Shown: positions 8,952 to 16,670, counted from the stretch's first letter. The stretch is 28,154 nucleotides of DNA from an uncultured Catenibacterium sp. (GCF_900540665.1 NZ_UQGV01000019.1:1-28154), one strand, 5' to 3'. Notes: generated by a model not told the origin, from the letters alone. A program made the numbers and translations.

Positions 8952-8981
8952 AAAAAAAGGAATAACGTTACGCTATTCCTT
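8952..8981 (-). terminator. Intrinsic terminator of threonine dehydratase copy 1
   Basis: An 8-bp outer stem (aaggaata 8957-8964 with tattcctt 8974-8981), extended by CG/CG inside, is followed on the minus strand by seven U (8952-8958). It overlaps the TAA stop at 8980-8982. It resembles the terminator of copy 2 at 10267-10295, consistent with duplication of gene plus terminator. Confidence 0.85.
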
Positions 8982-10182
8982 AGTTTACACGATGAATATC
9001 TAAACCATTCTGTTTAAATGTTTCAATTATTGTATCGATATGTGCTTCCCCATTTGTTTCACAAGTGACTCTTAATTCTACTTCAGAGAATCTTGCGAAG
9101 TTCTTGAACTGGTTATGATCAACCGCTACAACATTCGCATTACATTCATTTAATAGGTGTGCAACTTTTTCTAACTGTCCTGGAATATCTGGAAGCTGTA
9201 CTGAGAATGAGAAGATTCTTCCTCTTTCAATAAGTCCCTTATTGATCATAGAAGAAATAGAAAGTACATCGATGTTACCACCTGATACAAGTGAAACAAC
9301 CTTCTTATTCTTTTCATTGAGTTTCTTTAATGCAGCAAGTGAAAGAATACCTGAGTTTTCAGCTACAAGCTTATGTTTTTCTACTAATACTAAGAATGCA
9401 TCCATTAACTCATAATCACTAACTGTGATAATACCATCTACATATTGTTTAATATATTCAAAAGGCTTTTCACCAATTGTCTTAACTGCAGTACCATCCG
9501 CAATAGTCACTGCTTCATTTAATGAAACGATACGATCTTCATTAATGGCAGCAAGGGCACTTGCTGCTCCTTCTGGTTCTACACCGATAATCTTAACTGT
9601 TGGTTTAATAAGTTTTGCCGCACAGGCAATACCTGAAATCAATCCTCCTCCACCAACTGGTACAAGAATAATATCTGCATCTGGTAGCTCTTCGAGAATT
9701 TCTAAGGCAATGGTTCCCTGACCTTCAATGACATCTTCATCATCAAATGGATGTACAAATGTATAGCCATGTTCCTTCTGCAATTCTACTGCCTTATTAT
9801 AAGCATCATCATACACTTCCCCATGAAGTACAACATCTGCGCCAAGTGCTTTAGTCGCATCTACTTTAATAAGTGGTGTATGAGCAGGCATAACAATTGT
9901 AGCCTTAACACCTAACTGTTGGGCGGCATAAGCCACACCCTGCGCATGGTTTCCTGCACTTGATGCAATAAGCCCTCTAGACTTAGATTCATCATCCATC
10001 TTCATAATCTTATTATAAGCACCTCTGATTTTAAAAGCGCCTGTTCTCTGTAGGTTTTCCGGTTTGATATAAACAGTATTTCTACTTTCTTTAGAAAAAG
10101 CTGGGCTATAAATCAAAGGTGTAGGAAGAATGACTTCATCTACTCTCTTCTTTGCTTCTTCAAAATCCTTTAGTTCTAACAC
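8980..10182 (-). CDS. ilvA: Threonine ammonia-lyase (dehydratase) with ACT domain, copy 1
   Basis: A 400-aa PLP enzyme that deaminates threonine to 2-oxobutanoate. The PLP-lysine motif is TGAFKIRGAY (Lys51), with SSAGNHAQG (74-82) and the phosphate-binding GGGGLISG (about 177-184). Residues about 323-400 are an ACT regulatory domain (FSFSVQLPDIPGQLEKVAHLL). This is the roughly 400-aa ACT-containing form annotated as ilvA or tdcB; choice between biosynthetic and catabolic use cannot be made from sequence. The start is GTG at 10182, 6 nt after a GGGGG ribosome site; an out-of-frame ATG-Cys-stop overlaps it. The nearly identical copy 2 lies upstream, separated by its own terminator and a candidate promoter here, so the copies are probably transcribed separately. 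Confidence 0.93.
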   Translation of the reverse strand: MLELKDFEEAKKRVDEVILPTPLIYSPAFSKESRNTVYIKPENLQRTGAFKIRGAYNKIMKMDDESKSRGLIASSAGNHAQGVAYAAQQLGVKATIVMPAHTPLIKVDATKALGADVVLHGEVYDDAYNKAVELQKEHGYTFVHPFDDEDVIEGQGTIALEILEELPDADIILVPVGGGGLISGIACAAKLIKPTVKIIGVEPEGAASALAAINEDRIVSLNEAVTIADGTAVKTIGEKPFEYIKQYVDGIITVSDYELMDAFLVLVEKHKLVAENSGILSLAALKKLNEKNKKVVSLVSGGNIDVLSISSMINKGLIERGRIFSFSVQLPDIPGQLEKVAHLLNECNANVVAVDHNQFKNFARFSEVELRVTCETNGEAHIDTIIETFKQNGLDIHRVN

Positions 10183-10214
10183 ATAAATCCCCCTCTCAAA
10201 AATCTGTTTTTCAC

Positions 10215-10223
10215 ATTATATCA
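10215..10223 (-). promoter_or_regulatory. Extended -10 promoter candidate for dehydratase copy 1
   Basis: TGATATAAT on the minus strand is a perfect extended -10 (TGnTATAAT), 33 nt upstream of the GTG start. No good -35 is seen at 16-18 bp, which extended -10 promoters tolerate. Confidence 0.45.
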
Positions 10224-10264
10224 CCATTATTATTCTATTAAAACTAAATTTTTGTTTAATTCGA

Positions 10265-10295
10265 GAGAAAAGGAATAGCTTCACGGCTATTCCTT
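10265..10295 (-). terminator. Intrinsic terminator of threonine dehydratase copy 2
   Basis: A 10-bp perfect stem (aaggaatagc 10270-10279 with gctattcctt 10286-10295) and 6-nt loop. The minus-strand tail is UUUUCUCUC, a weaker U-tract than that of copy 1, so some read-through into copy 1 is possible. Confidence 0.75.
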
Positions 10296-11496
10296 AGTTG
10301 ATGCGCTGGATTTCAAATCCATTCTTTTTAAATGTTTCAATAATAGAAGCAATATGCGCTTCTCCATTTGTTTCACAAGTAACTCTTAATTCAACTTCAG
10401 AGAATCTAGCAAAGTTCTTAAACTGGTTATGGTCTGCAGTCACAACGTTCGCATTACATTCATTTAATAGATGTGCGACCTTTTCTAACTGACCTGGACT
10501 ATCTGGTAATTGTAATGAGAATGAGAAGATTCTCCCTCTTTCAATTAATCCTTTATTGATCATAGAAGAGATAGAAAGTACATCGATATTACCACCAGAA
10601 ATAAGTGATACAACCTTCTTATTCTTTTCGTTGAGTTTCTTTAATGCAGCAAGTGAAAGAATACCGGAGTTTTCAGCTACAAGTTTATGTTTTTCTACTA
10701 GTACTAAGAATGCAGCCATTAATTCATAATCACTTACTGTGATAATACCATCTACATATTGTTTAATATATTCAAATGGTGTTTTACCAATTGTCTTAAC
10801 AGCAGTACCATCCGCAATAGTCACTGCTTCATTTAATGAAACAACACGATCTTCATTAATGGCAGCAAGCGCACTGGCTGCACCTTCTGGTTCTACACCA
10901 ATAATCTTCACTGCAGGATTGATTTTCTTAGCTGCACAGGCAATACCTGAGATCAATCCTCCACCACCAACTGGTACAAGAATAATATCTGTATCTGGTA
11001 ACTCTTTGAGGATTTCTAAAGCAATTGTTCCCTGACCTTCAATAACATCTTCATCATCAAATGGATGTACAAATGTATAACCATGTTCCTTCTGTAATTC
11101 AACAGCCTTATTATACGCATCATCATACACTTCACCATGAAGAACTACATCTGCACCAAGTGCTTTAGTGGCATCTACTTTAATAAGTGGTGTATGAGCA
11201 GGCATAACGATTGTTGCCTTAACACCTAACTGCTGTGCTGCATAAGCCACACCCTGAGCATGGTTTCCTGCACTTGAGGCAATAAGTCCCCTAGACTTAG
11301 ATTCTTCATCCATCTTCATGATCTTATTATAAGCACCTCTAATCTTAAATGCGCCAGTTCTCTGTAAGTTTTCTGGTTTGATATAAACCACATTTCTACA
11401 TTCTTTAGAGAACGCTGGACTATAGATCAAAGGTGTTGGAATGATCACTTCATCTACTCTCTTTTTTGCTTCTTCAAAATCTTTTAGCTCTAACAT
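10294..11496 (-). CDS. ilvA: Threonine ammonia-lyase (dehydratase) with ACT domain, copy 2
   Basis: A 400-aa paralogue of the adjacent dehydratase; by eye the two proteins differ at about 25 of 400 positions (about 94% identity). All PLP-site motifs are intact (TGAFKIRGAY with Lys51, SSAGNHAQG, GGGGLISG). Eleven of the differences fall in the last 78 residues, the ACT domain (for example PDSPG against PDIPG, NVVTADHN against NVVAVDHN), so the copies may answer to different effectors. An ATG at 11514 would add MEEKYK, but that ATG overlaps the GGAGG that serves the ATG at 11496, and the shorter start aligns with copy 1. An inverted repeat (11529-11542) lies upstream and could be an operator. 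No T-box or branched-chain leader peptide was seen. Confidence 0.93.
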   Translation of the reverse strand: MLELKDFEEAKKRVDEVIIPTPLIYSPAFSKECRNVVYIKPENLQRTGAFKIRGAYNKIMKMDEESKSRGLIASSAGNHAQGVAYAAQQLGVKATIVMPAHTPLIKVDATKALGADVVLHGEVYDDAYNKAVELQKEHGYTFVHPFDDEDVIEGQGTIALEILKELPDTDIILVPVGGGGLISGIACAAKKINPAVKIIGVEPEGAASALAAINEDRVVSLNEAVTIADGTAVKTIGKTPFEYIKQYVDGIITVSDYELMAAFLVLVEKHKLVAENSGILSLAALKKLNEKNKKVVSLISGGNIDVLSISSMINKGLIERGRIFSFSLQLPDSPGQLEKVAHLLNECNANVVTADHNQFKNFARFSEVELRVTCETNGEAHIASIIETFKKNGFEIQRIN

Positions 11497-11528
11497 TTTA
11501 TATTTTTCCTCCATATATTTATATTTTT

Positions 11529-11542
11529 AACGTTATCACGTT
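11529..11542. promoter_or_regulatory. Inverted repeat upstream of dehydratase copy 2
   Basis: AACGT-TATC-ACGTT, a 5-bp dyad with 4-bp spacer, sits 33 nt before the ATG of copy 2 and is absent at the equivalent place before copy 1. It could be an operator, but the arms are short and chance is not excluded. Confidence 0.3.
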
Positions 11543-11573
11543 ATTTTGGTTCTAAATAAAACAAATTTTAGGC

Positions 11574-11604
11574 AAAATAATAAGAGTGGTTATACACTCT
11601 TATT
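11574..11604 (-). terminator. Intrinsic terminator of the Ig-rhomboid-YaiI-HAD-DUF4250 operon
   Basis: A 10-bp perfect stem (aataagagtg 11579-11588 with cactcttatt 11595-11604) and 6-nt loop is followed on the minus strand by AUUUUG. It overlaps the TAA stop of the DUF4250 gene (11600-11602). Confidence 0.8.
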
Positions 11605-11779
11605 TGAACTGATTTGATTTGTATGTGTAATGGTAACCAATAGCTTCCATCTTATCTACGACATCCTGCATAGGAATATGATAGTCATAACATAAGTCCG
11701 CAAGATCTTCATATTGGTCTCTGAGTTTCATATTTAACCAGCTAAGTAACATCACTGGATCTTTAGGCATTTCATTCAT
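11600..11779 (-). CDS. DUF4250-family small protein
   Basis: A 59-aa protein. It starts MNEMPKDPVMLLSWLNMKLR and ends EAIGYHYTYKSNQFK, matching the DUF4250 pattern as I recall it (MPKDP.MLLS..NMKLRD... and a terminal IGY.Y....NQF). It is a soluble helical protein, common in Bacillota, without known function. The ATG at 11777-11779 is 9 nt from AGGAGG (11789-11794) and overlaps the end of the HAD gene by 8 bases. A second in-frame ATG (Met4, 11768-11770) is possible. It is the last gene of the five-gene operon and ends in the terminator. Confidence 0.8.
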   Translation of the reverse strand: MNEMPKDPVMLLSWLNMKLRDQYEDLADLCYDYHIPMQDVVDKMEAIGYHYTYKSNQFK

Positions 11780-12590
11780 CTCTTAATTCCTCCTCTAGTT
11801 TCTTCAACATATAGGCAATTCCATCTTCATCATTTGATAAAGTCACAACATCGGCTCTCTCTTTCACTTCATCCACAGCATTCGCCATTGCAACGCCACA
11901 TCCTGCATATTCAATGAGTGATAAGTCATTGAATCCATCACCAAAGGCAATCACTTCTTCTTTTGTAAGATGAAGCGTCTTAACAAGCTTATCTAAAGAA
12001 GCAGCCTTATCAATATTTGGTGCCATGACTTCAATAAAGAATGGTGCAGAACGGTAAATACTTAAACCTGGGAATGCACTCTTATAATCCTCTAATACAG
12101 AAGCGACATGTTCAGGATCTCCTGTACATAATACTTTATTAATAGGATCTCTTAAAATTGATTTAAAAGATTCAGTTTTTCTAATTTCAATATCATTGAT
12201 GTGTCCTTCAATATTGACATACTGATCATCTACATCTTCAGTATAAACAGCATCATCATAATATGTCATGATTGCAAGATTATGTTTTTTTGCTTCATCA
12301 TATGCTTTTTTAGCCTGTTCGACAGTCAAACGCTGTTCAAACATAGTCTGCCTTGTTTTCGCGTCCATCACCTTAGCACCATTGAATGATAATAAATATC
12401 CTTCATATTTTTCTAATTCAAGTGCAGCTGCTTCATGTCTTAAACCAGGTGTTGGTCTACCAGATGCAAGAACTACTGTTACACCTAACTGCTGTGCTTT
12501 AATAAGTGTCTGACGTGTTTCATCAGTAATTTTATTTTCTGAATTCTTTAATGTACCATCTAAATCTAATGCGATTAACTTATATTTCAT
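11772..12590 (-). CDS. Cof-type HAD-IIB phosphatase
   Basis: A 272-aa soluble haloacid-dehalogenase phosphatase of the Cof/YidA type, which typically hydrolyses small sugar or nucleotide phosphates, FMN or PLP. Motif I is DLDGT with nucleophile Asp9 and acid/base Asp11. Motif II is SGR (Ser43), motif III is Lys195 in PNIDKAASL, and motif IV is GDGFND (217-222). The C2B-type cap lies between motifs II and III. Length is normal. Its start overlaps the end of the YaiI-family gene by 11 bases, with GAGGGG about 10 nt upstream. Substrate cannot be predicted from sequence. Confidence 0.92.
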   Translation of the reverse strand: MKYKLIALDLDGTLKNSENKITDETRQTLIKAQQLGVTVVLASGRPTPGLRHEAAALELEKYEGYLLSFNGAKVMDAKTRQTMFEQRLTVEQAKKAYDEAKKHNLAIMTYYDDAVYTEDVDDQYVNIEGHINDIEIRKTESFKSILRDPINKVLCTGDPEHVASVLEDYKSAFPGLSIYRSAPFFIEVMAPNIDKAASLDKLVKTLHLTKEEVIAFGDGFNDLSLIEYAGCGVAMANAVDEVKERADVVTLSNDEDGIAYMLKKLEEELRDE

Positions 12591-13008
12591 TTGATATAAT
12601 CCCCTCTATTGTTTCTAAAAATCTCTTTCTTGTTTCTTGTGTACGTTTCTTTGGTCCTTTGACAAGTTGATGCTTACGCATCTTTCCATTGATATAGCGT
12701 ATCATTAAAAGTGAGTCTATATTATCAGAATCAATAATAAACCCTGAAGGATGAACAACAATCGCACCTTTTGTAAGAAGCATACCTGCTTCACCATAAT
12801 CCTGCGTAATCACAAGATCACCCTTCCTCACATCTCTCAAAATAGCATAATCAACATTATCATTGCCCTGATCACATATAATAACTGATTCATAATCAAA
12901 GAAATGATTCATATCACAATACACTATCATCTTTATATCATATTTATCACACAAAAAAGCGATTTTTTCAATATCTGGTGTTGCATCTCCATCAATTAGT
13001 ATTCTCAT
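12580..13008 (-). CDS. YaiI/YqxD family (UPF0178, DUF188) protein
   Basis: A 142-aa protein of the YaiI/YqxD family, related to PIN-like nuclease folds but of unproven activity. Recognised by the N-terminal DGDATP (residues 6-11; usually DADACP), VITQDYGEAGMLLTKGAIVVHPSGF in the middle, and the C-terminal signature GPKKRTQETRKRF. The usual Cys of DADACP is Thr here. Acidic residues typical of the presumed metal site are kept. The ATG overlaps the rhomboid stop by four bases (ATGA). Its repeated company with rhomboid and HAD genes here is coupling by translation rather than evidence of one pathway. Confidence 0.87.
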   Translation of the reverse strand: MRILIDGDATPDIEKIAFLCDKYDIKMIVYCDMNHFFDYESVIICDQGNDNVDYAILRDVRKGDLVITQDYGEAGMLLTKGAIVVHPSGFIIDSDNIDSLLMIRYINGKMRKHQLVKGPKKRTQETRKRFLETIEGIISNEI

Positions 13009-13574
13009 ATTACTTTTAAGAGATACATAATATACATAGTGAGGTATCCACCAACTAATCCACCTACATGTCCTATCTTAGAAATACGAGAATTCATAAG
13101 AGTAAAGGCAAGGTTAATCGCAATACAAGGTAAATAGCCTCTTAATAAATCAAAGAAAGCACCACCTTTAAATAAACCTAAACCAATCATCGCCCCTAGG
13201 AAGCCATAAAACAAACCACTTGCACCAATTGTGATAGAGTTGTCCGCATTAGAATCTCTAAAAGAATAATAATAAGTAGCCAATGAACTCATCACAATAG
13301 AAACTAAGACAAGTACTAAATAACGTACTGGTCCAAGTATTGTTTCAAATAAACGTCCTAAATAGAAAATACAGTACATATTCATAAATAAATGAAGAAA
13401 TTCTGTATGAATAAAGGCAGACGTAATAAATCGCCAATATTCTCCTCTATTTTTCACATATGGTGTATATAAAGCACCTAAATGCATTGCTTCTGATGTT
13501 TTATTGTCCTTAGAAAAATAATTAATATAAACAAAAACTGCTATACATATCGCCATAAAGATATATGTGATCAT
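13005..13574 (-). CDS. Rhomboid family intramembrane serine protease
   Basis: A 189-aa polytopic membrane protein with the rhomboid catalytic dyad: Ser119 in GASGLFYG and His169 in GHVGGLVGG. The conserved HLFMNMY (61-67) and WRFITSAFIHTEFLHL precede it. About six membrane helices are predicted, the minimal bacterial core without the cytoplasmic or TPR domain of GluP/YqgP. Such enzymes cleave transmembrane helices of client proteins. The preceding gene encodes a single-span protein with external Ig-like domains and its stop overlaps this ATG by four bases, so that protein is a plausible client, though this is inference. Confidence 0.9.
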   Translation of the reverse strand: MITYIFMAICIAVFVYINYFSKDNKTSEAMHLGALYTPYVKNRGEYWRFITSAFIHTEFLHLFMNMYCIFYLGRLFETILGPVRYLVLVLVSIVMSSLATYYYSFRDSNADNSITIGASGLFYGFLGAMIGLGLFKGGAFFDLLRGYLPCIAINLAFTLMNSRISKIGHVGGLVGGYLTMYIMYLLKVI

Positions 13575-14365
13575 TCAATAACCTCCACTACTCTTGTAAC
13601 TTTCGCCATATTCTTAGAACTATCAGTGACTGTATATGTTAGAGTATAACGTCCTACAGTATTAGTCTGTACTTTACCTGTAACAACAATCTTATTTGTT
13701 AAGTCACCATCTTCATTATCATATGCAGTAACACCTTCTCTTGTATTAAAAGCATCACCGATATGAATCACTTTATCTTCTGCCCCTTTAATAACAGGAA
13801 CAACCAAGTCATTAGCAACAATGACTTTAATACGCATTGGAAAAGACGTATTACCTTGTTCATCTCTTACAACAACACGTTCAATATATGTACCTACTTT
13901 TTCATATGATTTTTCTTTCACAAGTTCTTCACTATTTTCTTTTTTTAAGAAATAAACCTGTGTTAAAGACGCATCATTGACTTCAGCTACTGTATTTTTT
14001 GCAGCGAGAGGTTGATTAGGATTTACATAATAAACAATCTTTTTAAGTTTTACTGTTGGTTTTTTTGTATCTACAATCTTAATCTTAAAATCATAGTCAC
14101 GTCCTGCATATTCAATACTTGCATTATAGTTACCCACTTTATTCAAATTAACACGTTTTAAATTTAAAGTAAGTGATTTTTTTATTCTATCTGGACAGAT
14201 GACATAATCATCAATATTCTGTGATACTTCCTGTCCTAATTCATAAGTAAATACTGTCTGTTTCAATTCAAAAGTTGCCATAGTCGCAATCTTATAAATA
14301 GAAAATGATTCAAGGAAAATAAATAATAGTAAAATGACAGTAATCAACTTGTTCCTCCATTTCAC
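13571..14365 (-). CDS. Membrane-anchored Ig-like (DUF5011-type) surface protein
   Basis: About 264 aa. One hydrophobic N-terminal helix (roughly residues 7-28) anchors an external part built of beta-sandwich repeats. Residues from about 190 form a DUF5011/Ig-like domain ending in VGRYTLTYTVTDSSKNMAKVTRVVEV; a less regular Ig-like unit precedes it (YNASIEYAGRDYDFKIKIVD). No sortase motif or enzyme domain is visible, so the likely role is adhesion or protein interaction at the cell surface. A GTG at 14374 gives MILVKW, but GAGGTGAT (the ideal anti-16S match) lies 8 nt before the second GTG at 14365, which I prefer. It heads the five-gene operon and is coupled to the rhomboid gene by ATGA. Confidence 0.75.
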   Translation of the reverse strand: MKWRNKLITVILLLFIFLESFSIYKIATMATFELKQTVFTYELGQEVSQNIDDYVICPDRIKKSLTLNLKRVNLNKVGNYNASIEYAGRDYDFKIKIVDTKKPTVKLKKIVYYVNPNQPLAAKNTVAEVNDASLTQVYFLKKENSEELVKEKSYEKVGTYIERVVVRDEQGNTSFPMRIKVIVANDLVVPVIKGAEDKVIHIGDAFNTREGVTAYDNEDGDLTNKIVVTGKVQTNTVGRYTLTYTVTDSSKNMAKVTRVVEVIE

Positions 14366-14416
14366 TAGTATCACCTCTTTCGTTCCTCCATTATACTATA
14401 AAAGATATCTGAATGA

Positions 14417-14444
14417 CAAAAAAGATGATGCGAAACATCACCTT
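14417..14444 (-). terminator. Intrinsic terminator of ispF
   Basis: A 9-bp stem with one G-U pair (aagatgatg 14422-14430, catcacctt 14436-14444) and 5-nt loop is followed on the minus strand by a U run (14418-14423). Confidence 0.82.
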
Positions 14445-14464
14445 GTTTGAAAATTACATAACTA

Positions 14465-14938
14465 TTACACATTTTCAAGTAAGCAGACTGCTTGAGAAAC
14501 GATTCCTTCTCCTCTTCCTACAAAACCAAGCTTTTCACCACGAGTGGCTTTCACATTAATCTGTGTCACATCACAATGAAGTACTTTCGCAATATTATGT
14601 CTCATTGTAGCTATATGAGGTGCCATCTTTGGCTGTTCTGTCATAATAATCGCATCCACATTACCGATCTTATAACCTTTTTCATTCATCAGCTTATATG
14701 TTTCTTCTAACAAGATCATTGAAGAAATACCTTTGTAGCGATCATCTGTATCAGGGAAATGTTTACCTATATCTCCTTCACCTAATGCCCCAATGATTGA
14801 TTCAATAATAGCATGTAAGAGAACATCTGCATCACTATGTCCCTTTAACCCTTTTTCATAAGGAATTTCTACACCACCAAGTATAAGTTTTCTTCCCTCT
14901 ACCAACTGATGAATATCTATTGACTGTCCTATACGCAT
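14465..14938 (-). CDS. ispF: 2-C-methyl-D-erythritol 2,4-cyclodiphosphate synthase
   Basis: A 157-aa IspF of the MEP isoprenoid pathway. It cyclises CDP-methylerythritol 2-phosphate to MEcPP with release of CMP. Metal ligands Asp8, His10 and His42 sit in DIHQL and HSDADVLLHA, at the positions of the E. coli enzyme; GDIGKHFPDTD and the C-terminal KATRGEKLGFVGRGEGI are intact. A longer frame reaches 14992, but GGAGG at 14946-14950 is 7 nt from the ATG at 14938, and 157 aa is the usual length. No ispD is adjacent. Just upstream are the pyrG terminator and a competing hairpin that could hide this ribosome site. The neighbour PyrG makes CTP, which IspD consumes; the link is loose. Confidence 0.95.
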   Translation of the reverse strand: MRIGQSIDIHQLVEGRKLILGGVEIPYEKGLKGHSDADVLLHAIIESIIGALGEGDIGKHFPDTDDRYKGISSMILLEETYKLMNEKGYKIGNVDAIIMTEQPKMAPHIATMRHNIAKVLHCDVTQINVKATRGEKLGFVGRGEGIVSQAVCLLENV

Positions 14939-14945
14939 AACCATA

Positions 14946-14978
14946 CCTCCATGCCTTTTATTGTACCATAAAAGGCAT
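14946..14978 (-). promoter_or_regulatory. Alternative hairpin able to sequester the ispF ribosome site
   Basis: On the minus strand AUGCCUUUUAU and AUAAAAGGCAU (plus 14968-14978 and 14951-14961) form an 11-bp perfect stem with a 6-nt loop. After a single G bulge, CCUC can pair on with the GAGG of the ispF Shine-Dalgarno (14946-14950). The upstream arm is also the descending arm and tail of the pyrG terminator, so the two structures exclude each other. Whether this regulates anything is inference. Confidence 0.4.
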
Positions 14979-14995
14979 GAGGTTACCCTCATGCC
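14970..14995 (-). terminator. Intrinsic terminator of pyrG
   Basis: A 9-bp perfect GC-rich stem (ggcatgagg 14974-14982 with cctcatgcc 14987-14995) with a 4-nt loop is followed on the minus strand by UUUUAUGG. The U-tract is short. Confidence 0.75.
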
Positions 14996-15001
14996 AATGT
15001 A

Positions 15002-16603
15002 TTAATTGTATTTCTTTTTATGCGCTGCATTCACAAGTCCCTGGAATAGAGGATGTGCTCTATTTGGTCTAGACTTGAATTCTGGATGGAACTGACATGC
15101 AACGAAATATGGATGATTAGGAACTTCAACGATTTCTACTAGATTTCTCTTTGGATTACGTCCTGAAATCACTAATCCTGCATCTTCTAACATCTGACGA
15201 TATGTATTATTGAATTCATATCTATGTCTATGTCTTTCCTGGATAAGATCCTGTCCATATAACTGATGTGCAAGTGTACCTTCTTTTAATTCACAAGTGT
15301 AGCTACCAAGTCTCTGAGTACCACCCATGTTTTCTAAAGACTGATCATGCATTAATGAAATTAATGGAGTCATACAGTTCTTATCAAATTCTAATGAGTT
15401 AACATCATTAAGCTTGCATACATTTCTAGCATATTCAATAGAAGCACACTGCATACCTAAGCAGATTCCTAAGAATGGAATATCATGTTCTCTTGCATAC
15501 TGGATTGCAACAATCATGCCTTCAACACCTCTGTTGCCAAATCCACCTGGTACTAAGATACCATCAGTATCAGCAAGTTTAGAAGCGATATTTTCCTTAG
15601 TTACTTCTTCTGAGTTAACCCATTCAATTTCAACTTCACTATTTGCATAGTAACCCGCATGTTTTAATGCTTCATTGACTGATAAGTAAGCATCTGGGAA
15701 TTCACAATACTTACCAACCATCTTGATTTTAACTGTATCCTTTAAGTTCTTAACTCTTTCAATTAATTCACGCCATTCAGTGAAATCAGCTTCAGGCGCT
15801 TCAATTCTTAAATGATCAAGTACAACATCATCCATATGCTGATCTAATAATTCTACTGGTAACTCATAAAGAACATCTACGTCATAGTTAGAAATAATTG
15901 CTTCCTTAGGAACATTACAGAATAAAGAAATCTTGTCCTTTAATTCATCAGAAATAGTATGTTCACTACGACATACAATGATATCTGGCTGAATACCATA
16001 TCCTAATAATTCCTTAACACTATGCTGTGTTGGTTTAGTCTTTACTTCATGGCTGGCACCAATATATGGAAGTAAAGTTGTATGTATATAAAGAGTATTT
16101 TTGTAGCCTCTATCGAGTCTTACCTGTCTAATTGCTTCAATAAACGGTAAAGATTCAATATCCCCTACAGTACCACCAATTTCAGTAATAACGATATCTG
16201 CCTGAGAAGATTCTTCTGCAGCATAAATCTTTTCCTTAATTGCATTTGTAATATGAGGAACAACCTGTACTGTTGCACCTAGGTAATCTCCTCTTCTTTC
16301 CTTAGAAATTACATCGCTATATACTCTACCAGTTGTTACTGAAGAGTTTCTGTTTAAGTCTTCATCAATAAAACGTTCATAATGACCTAAGTCTAAGTCA
16401 GTTTCTGCCCCATCAGCTGTTACATAAACTTCACCATGCTGATAAGGAGACATAGTTCCTGGATCCACATTAATATAAGGATCAAGTTTCTGCATGAATA
16501 CTTTTAATCCTCTTTGTTTTAATATTCTACCTAAAGATGCAGCTGTTAAACCTTTCCCTAGACCTGATACGACACCACCTGTGACAAATATGAATTTTGC
16601 CAT
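15002..16603 (-). CDS. pyrG: CTP synthase
   Basis: A 533-aa CTP synthase, which aminates UTP to CTP using glutamine and ATP. The N-terminal synthetase domain starts MAKFIFVTGGVVSGLGKGLT with its P-loop, followed by KLDPYINVDPGTMSPYQHGE. The C-terminal amidotransferase domain has nucleophile Cys381 in GICLGMQC and His506/Glu508 in QFHPE. The frame stays open to 16699, but GAGGTGA lies 8 nt from the ATG at 16603, and the extra codons would translate the attenuator region. Expression is probably set by the CTP-responsive attenuator at 16630-16664. It ends at a hairpin terminator before ispF. Confidence 0.98.
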   Translation of the reverse strand: MAKFIFVTGGVVSGLGKGLTAASLGRILKQRGLKVFMQKLDPYINVDPGTMSPYQHGEVYVTADGAETDLDLGHYERFIDEDLNRNSSVTTGRVYSDVISKERRGDYLGATVQVVPHITNAIKEKIYAAEESSQADIVITEIGGTVGDIESLPFIEAIRQVRLDRGYKNTLYIHTTLLPYIGASHEVKTKPTQHSVKELLGYGIQPDIIVCRSEHTISDELKDKISLFCNVPKEAIISNYDVDVLYELPVELLDQHMDDVVLDHLRIEAPEADFTEWRELIERVKNLKDTVKIKMVGKYCEFPDAYLSVNEALKHAGYYANSEVEIEWVNSEEVTKENIASKLADTDGILVPGGFGNRGVEGMIVAIQYAREHDIPFLGICLGMQCASIEYARNVCKLNDVNSLEFDKNCMTPLISLMHDQSLENMGGTQRLGSYTCELKEGTLAHQLYGQDLIQERHRHRYEFNNTYRQMLEDAGLVISGRNPKRNLVEIVEVPNHPYFVACQFHPEFKSRPNRAHPLFQGLVNAAHKKKYN

Positions 16604-16629
16604 TCTCTTCACCTCTTTCTCTAAAAAAC

Positions 16630-16664
16630 AAAAAAAGACACCTACGGAAGACCCGTTTGTGCCC
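16630..16664 (-). promoter_or_regulatory. pyrG attenuator of the reiterative-transcription type
   Basis: The transcript should begin GGGC at 16664-16661 (6 nt after the -10). From it, GGCAC pairs with GUGUC and ACGG with CCGU to form a terminator hairpin (16637-16663) followed by seven U (16630-16636). The loop side holds UCUUCC, a pyrimidine run that a 5' poly(G) could pair with. This is the arrangement established for B. subtilis pyrG: at low CTP, polymerase stutters at the GGGC start, adds extra Gs, and the poly(G) forms an antiterminator. That it works here is inferred from the matching parts. Confidence 0.8.
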
Positions 16665-16670
16665 TTTACA

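Noticed and set aside
9425..9721. Plus-strand frames inside both threonine dehydratase genes (also 10739-11035)
   Set aside because: Both copies show the same antisense frame because they are duplicates; there is no ribosome site and the product has no family look.
11497..11599. T-box or branched-chain leader peptide for the threonine dehydratases
   Set aside because: The region is too short and lacks the T-box sequence, specifier stem and any Ile/Leu/Val-rich ORF.
14939..14992. N-terminal extension of IspF
   Set aside because: It would translate the pyrG terminator; the ATG at 14938 has GGAGG at 7 nt and gives the normal 157 aa.
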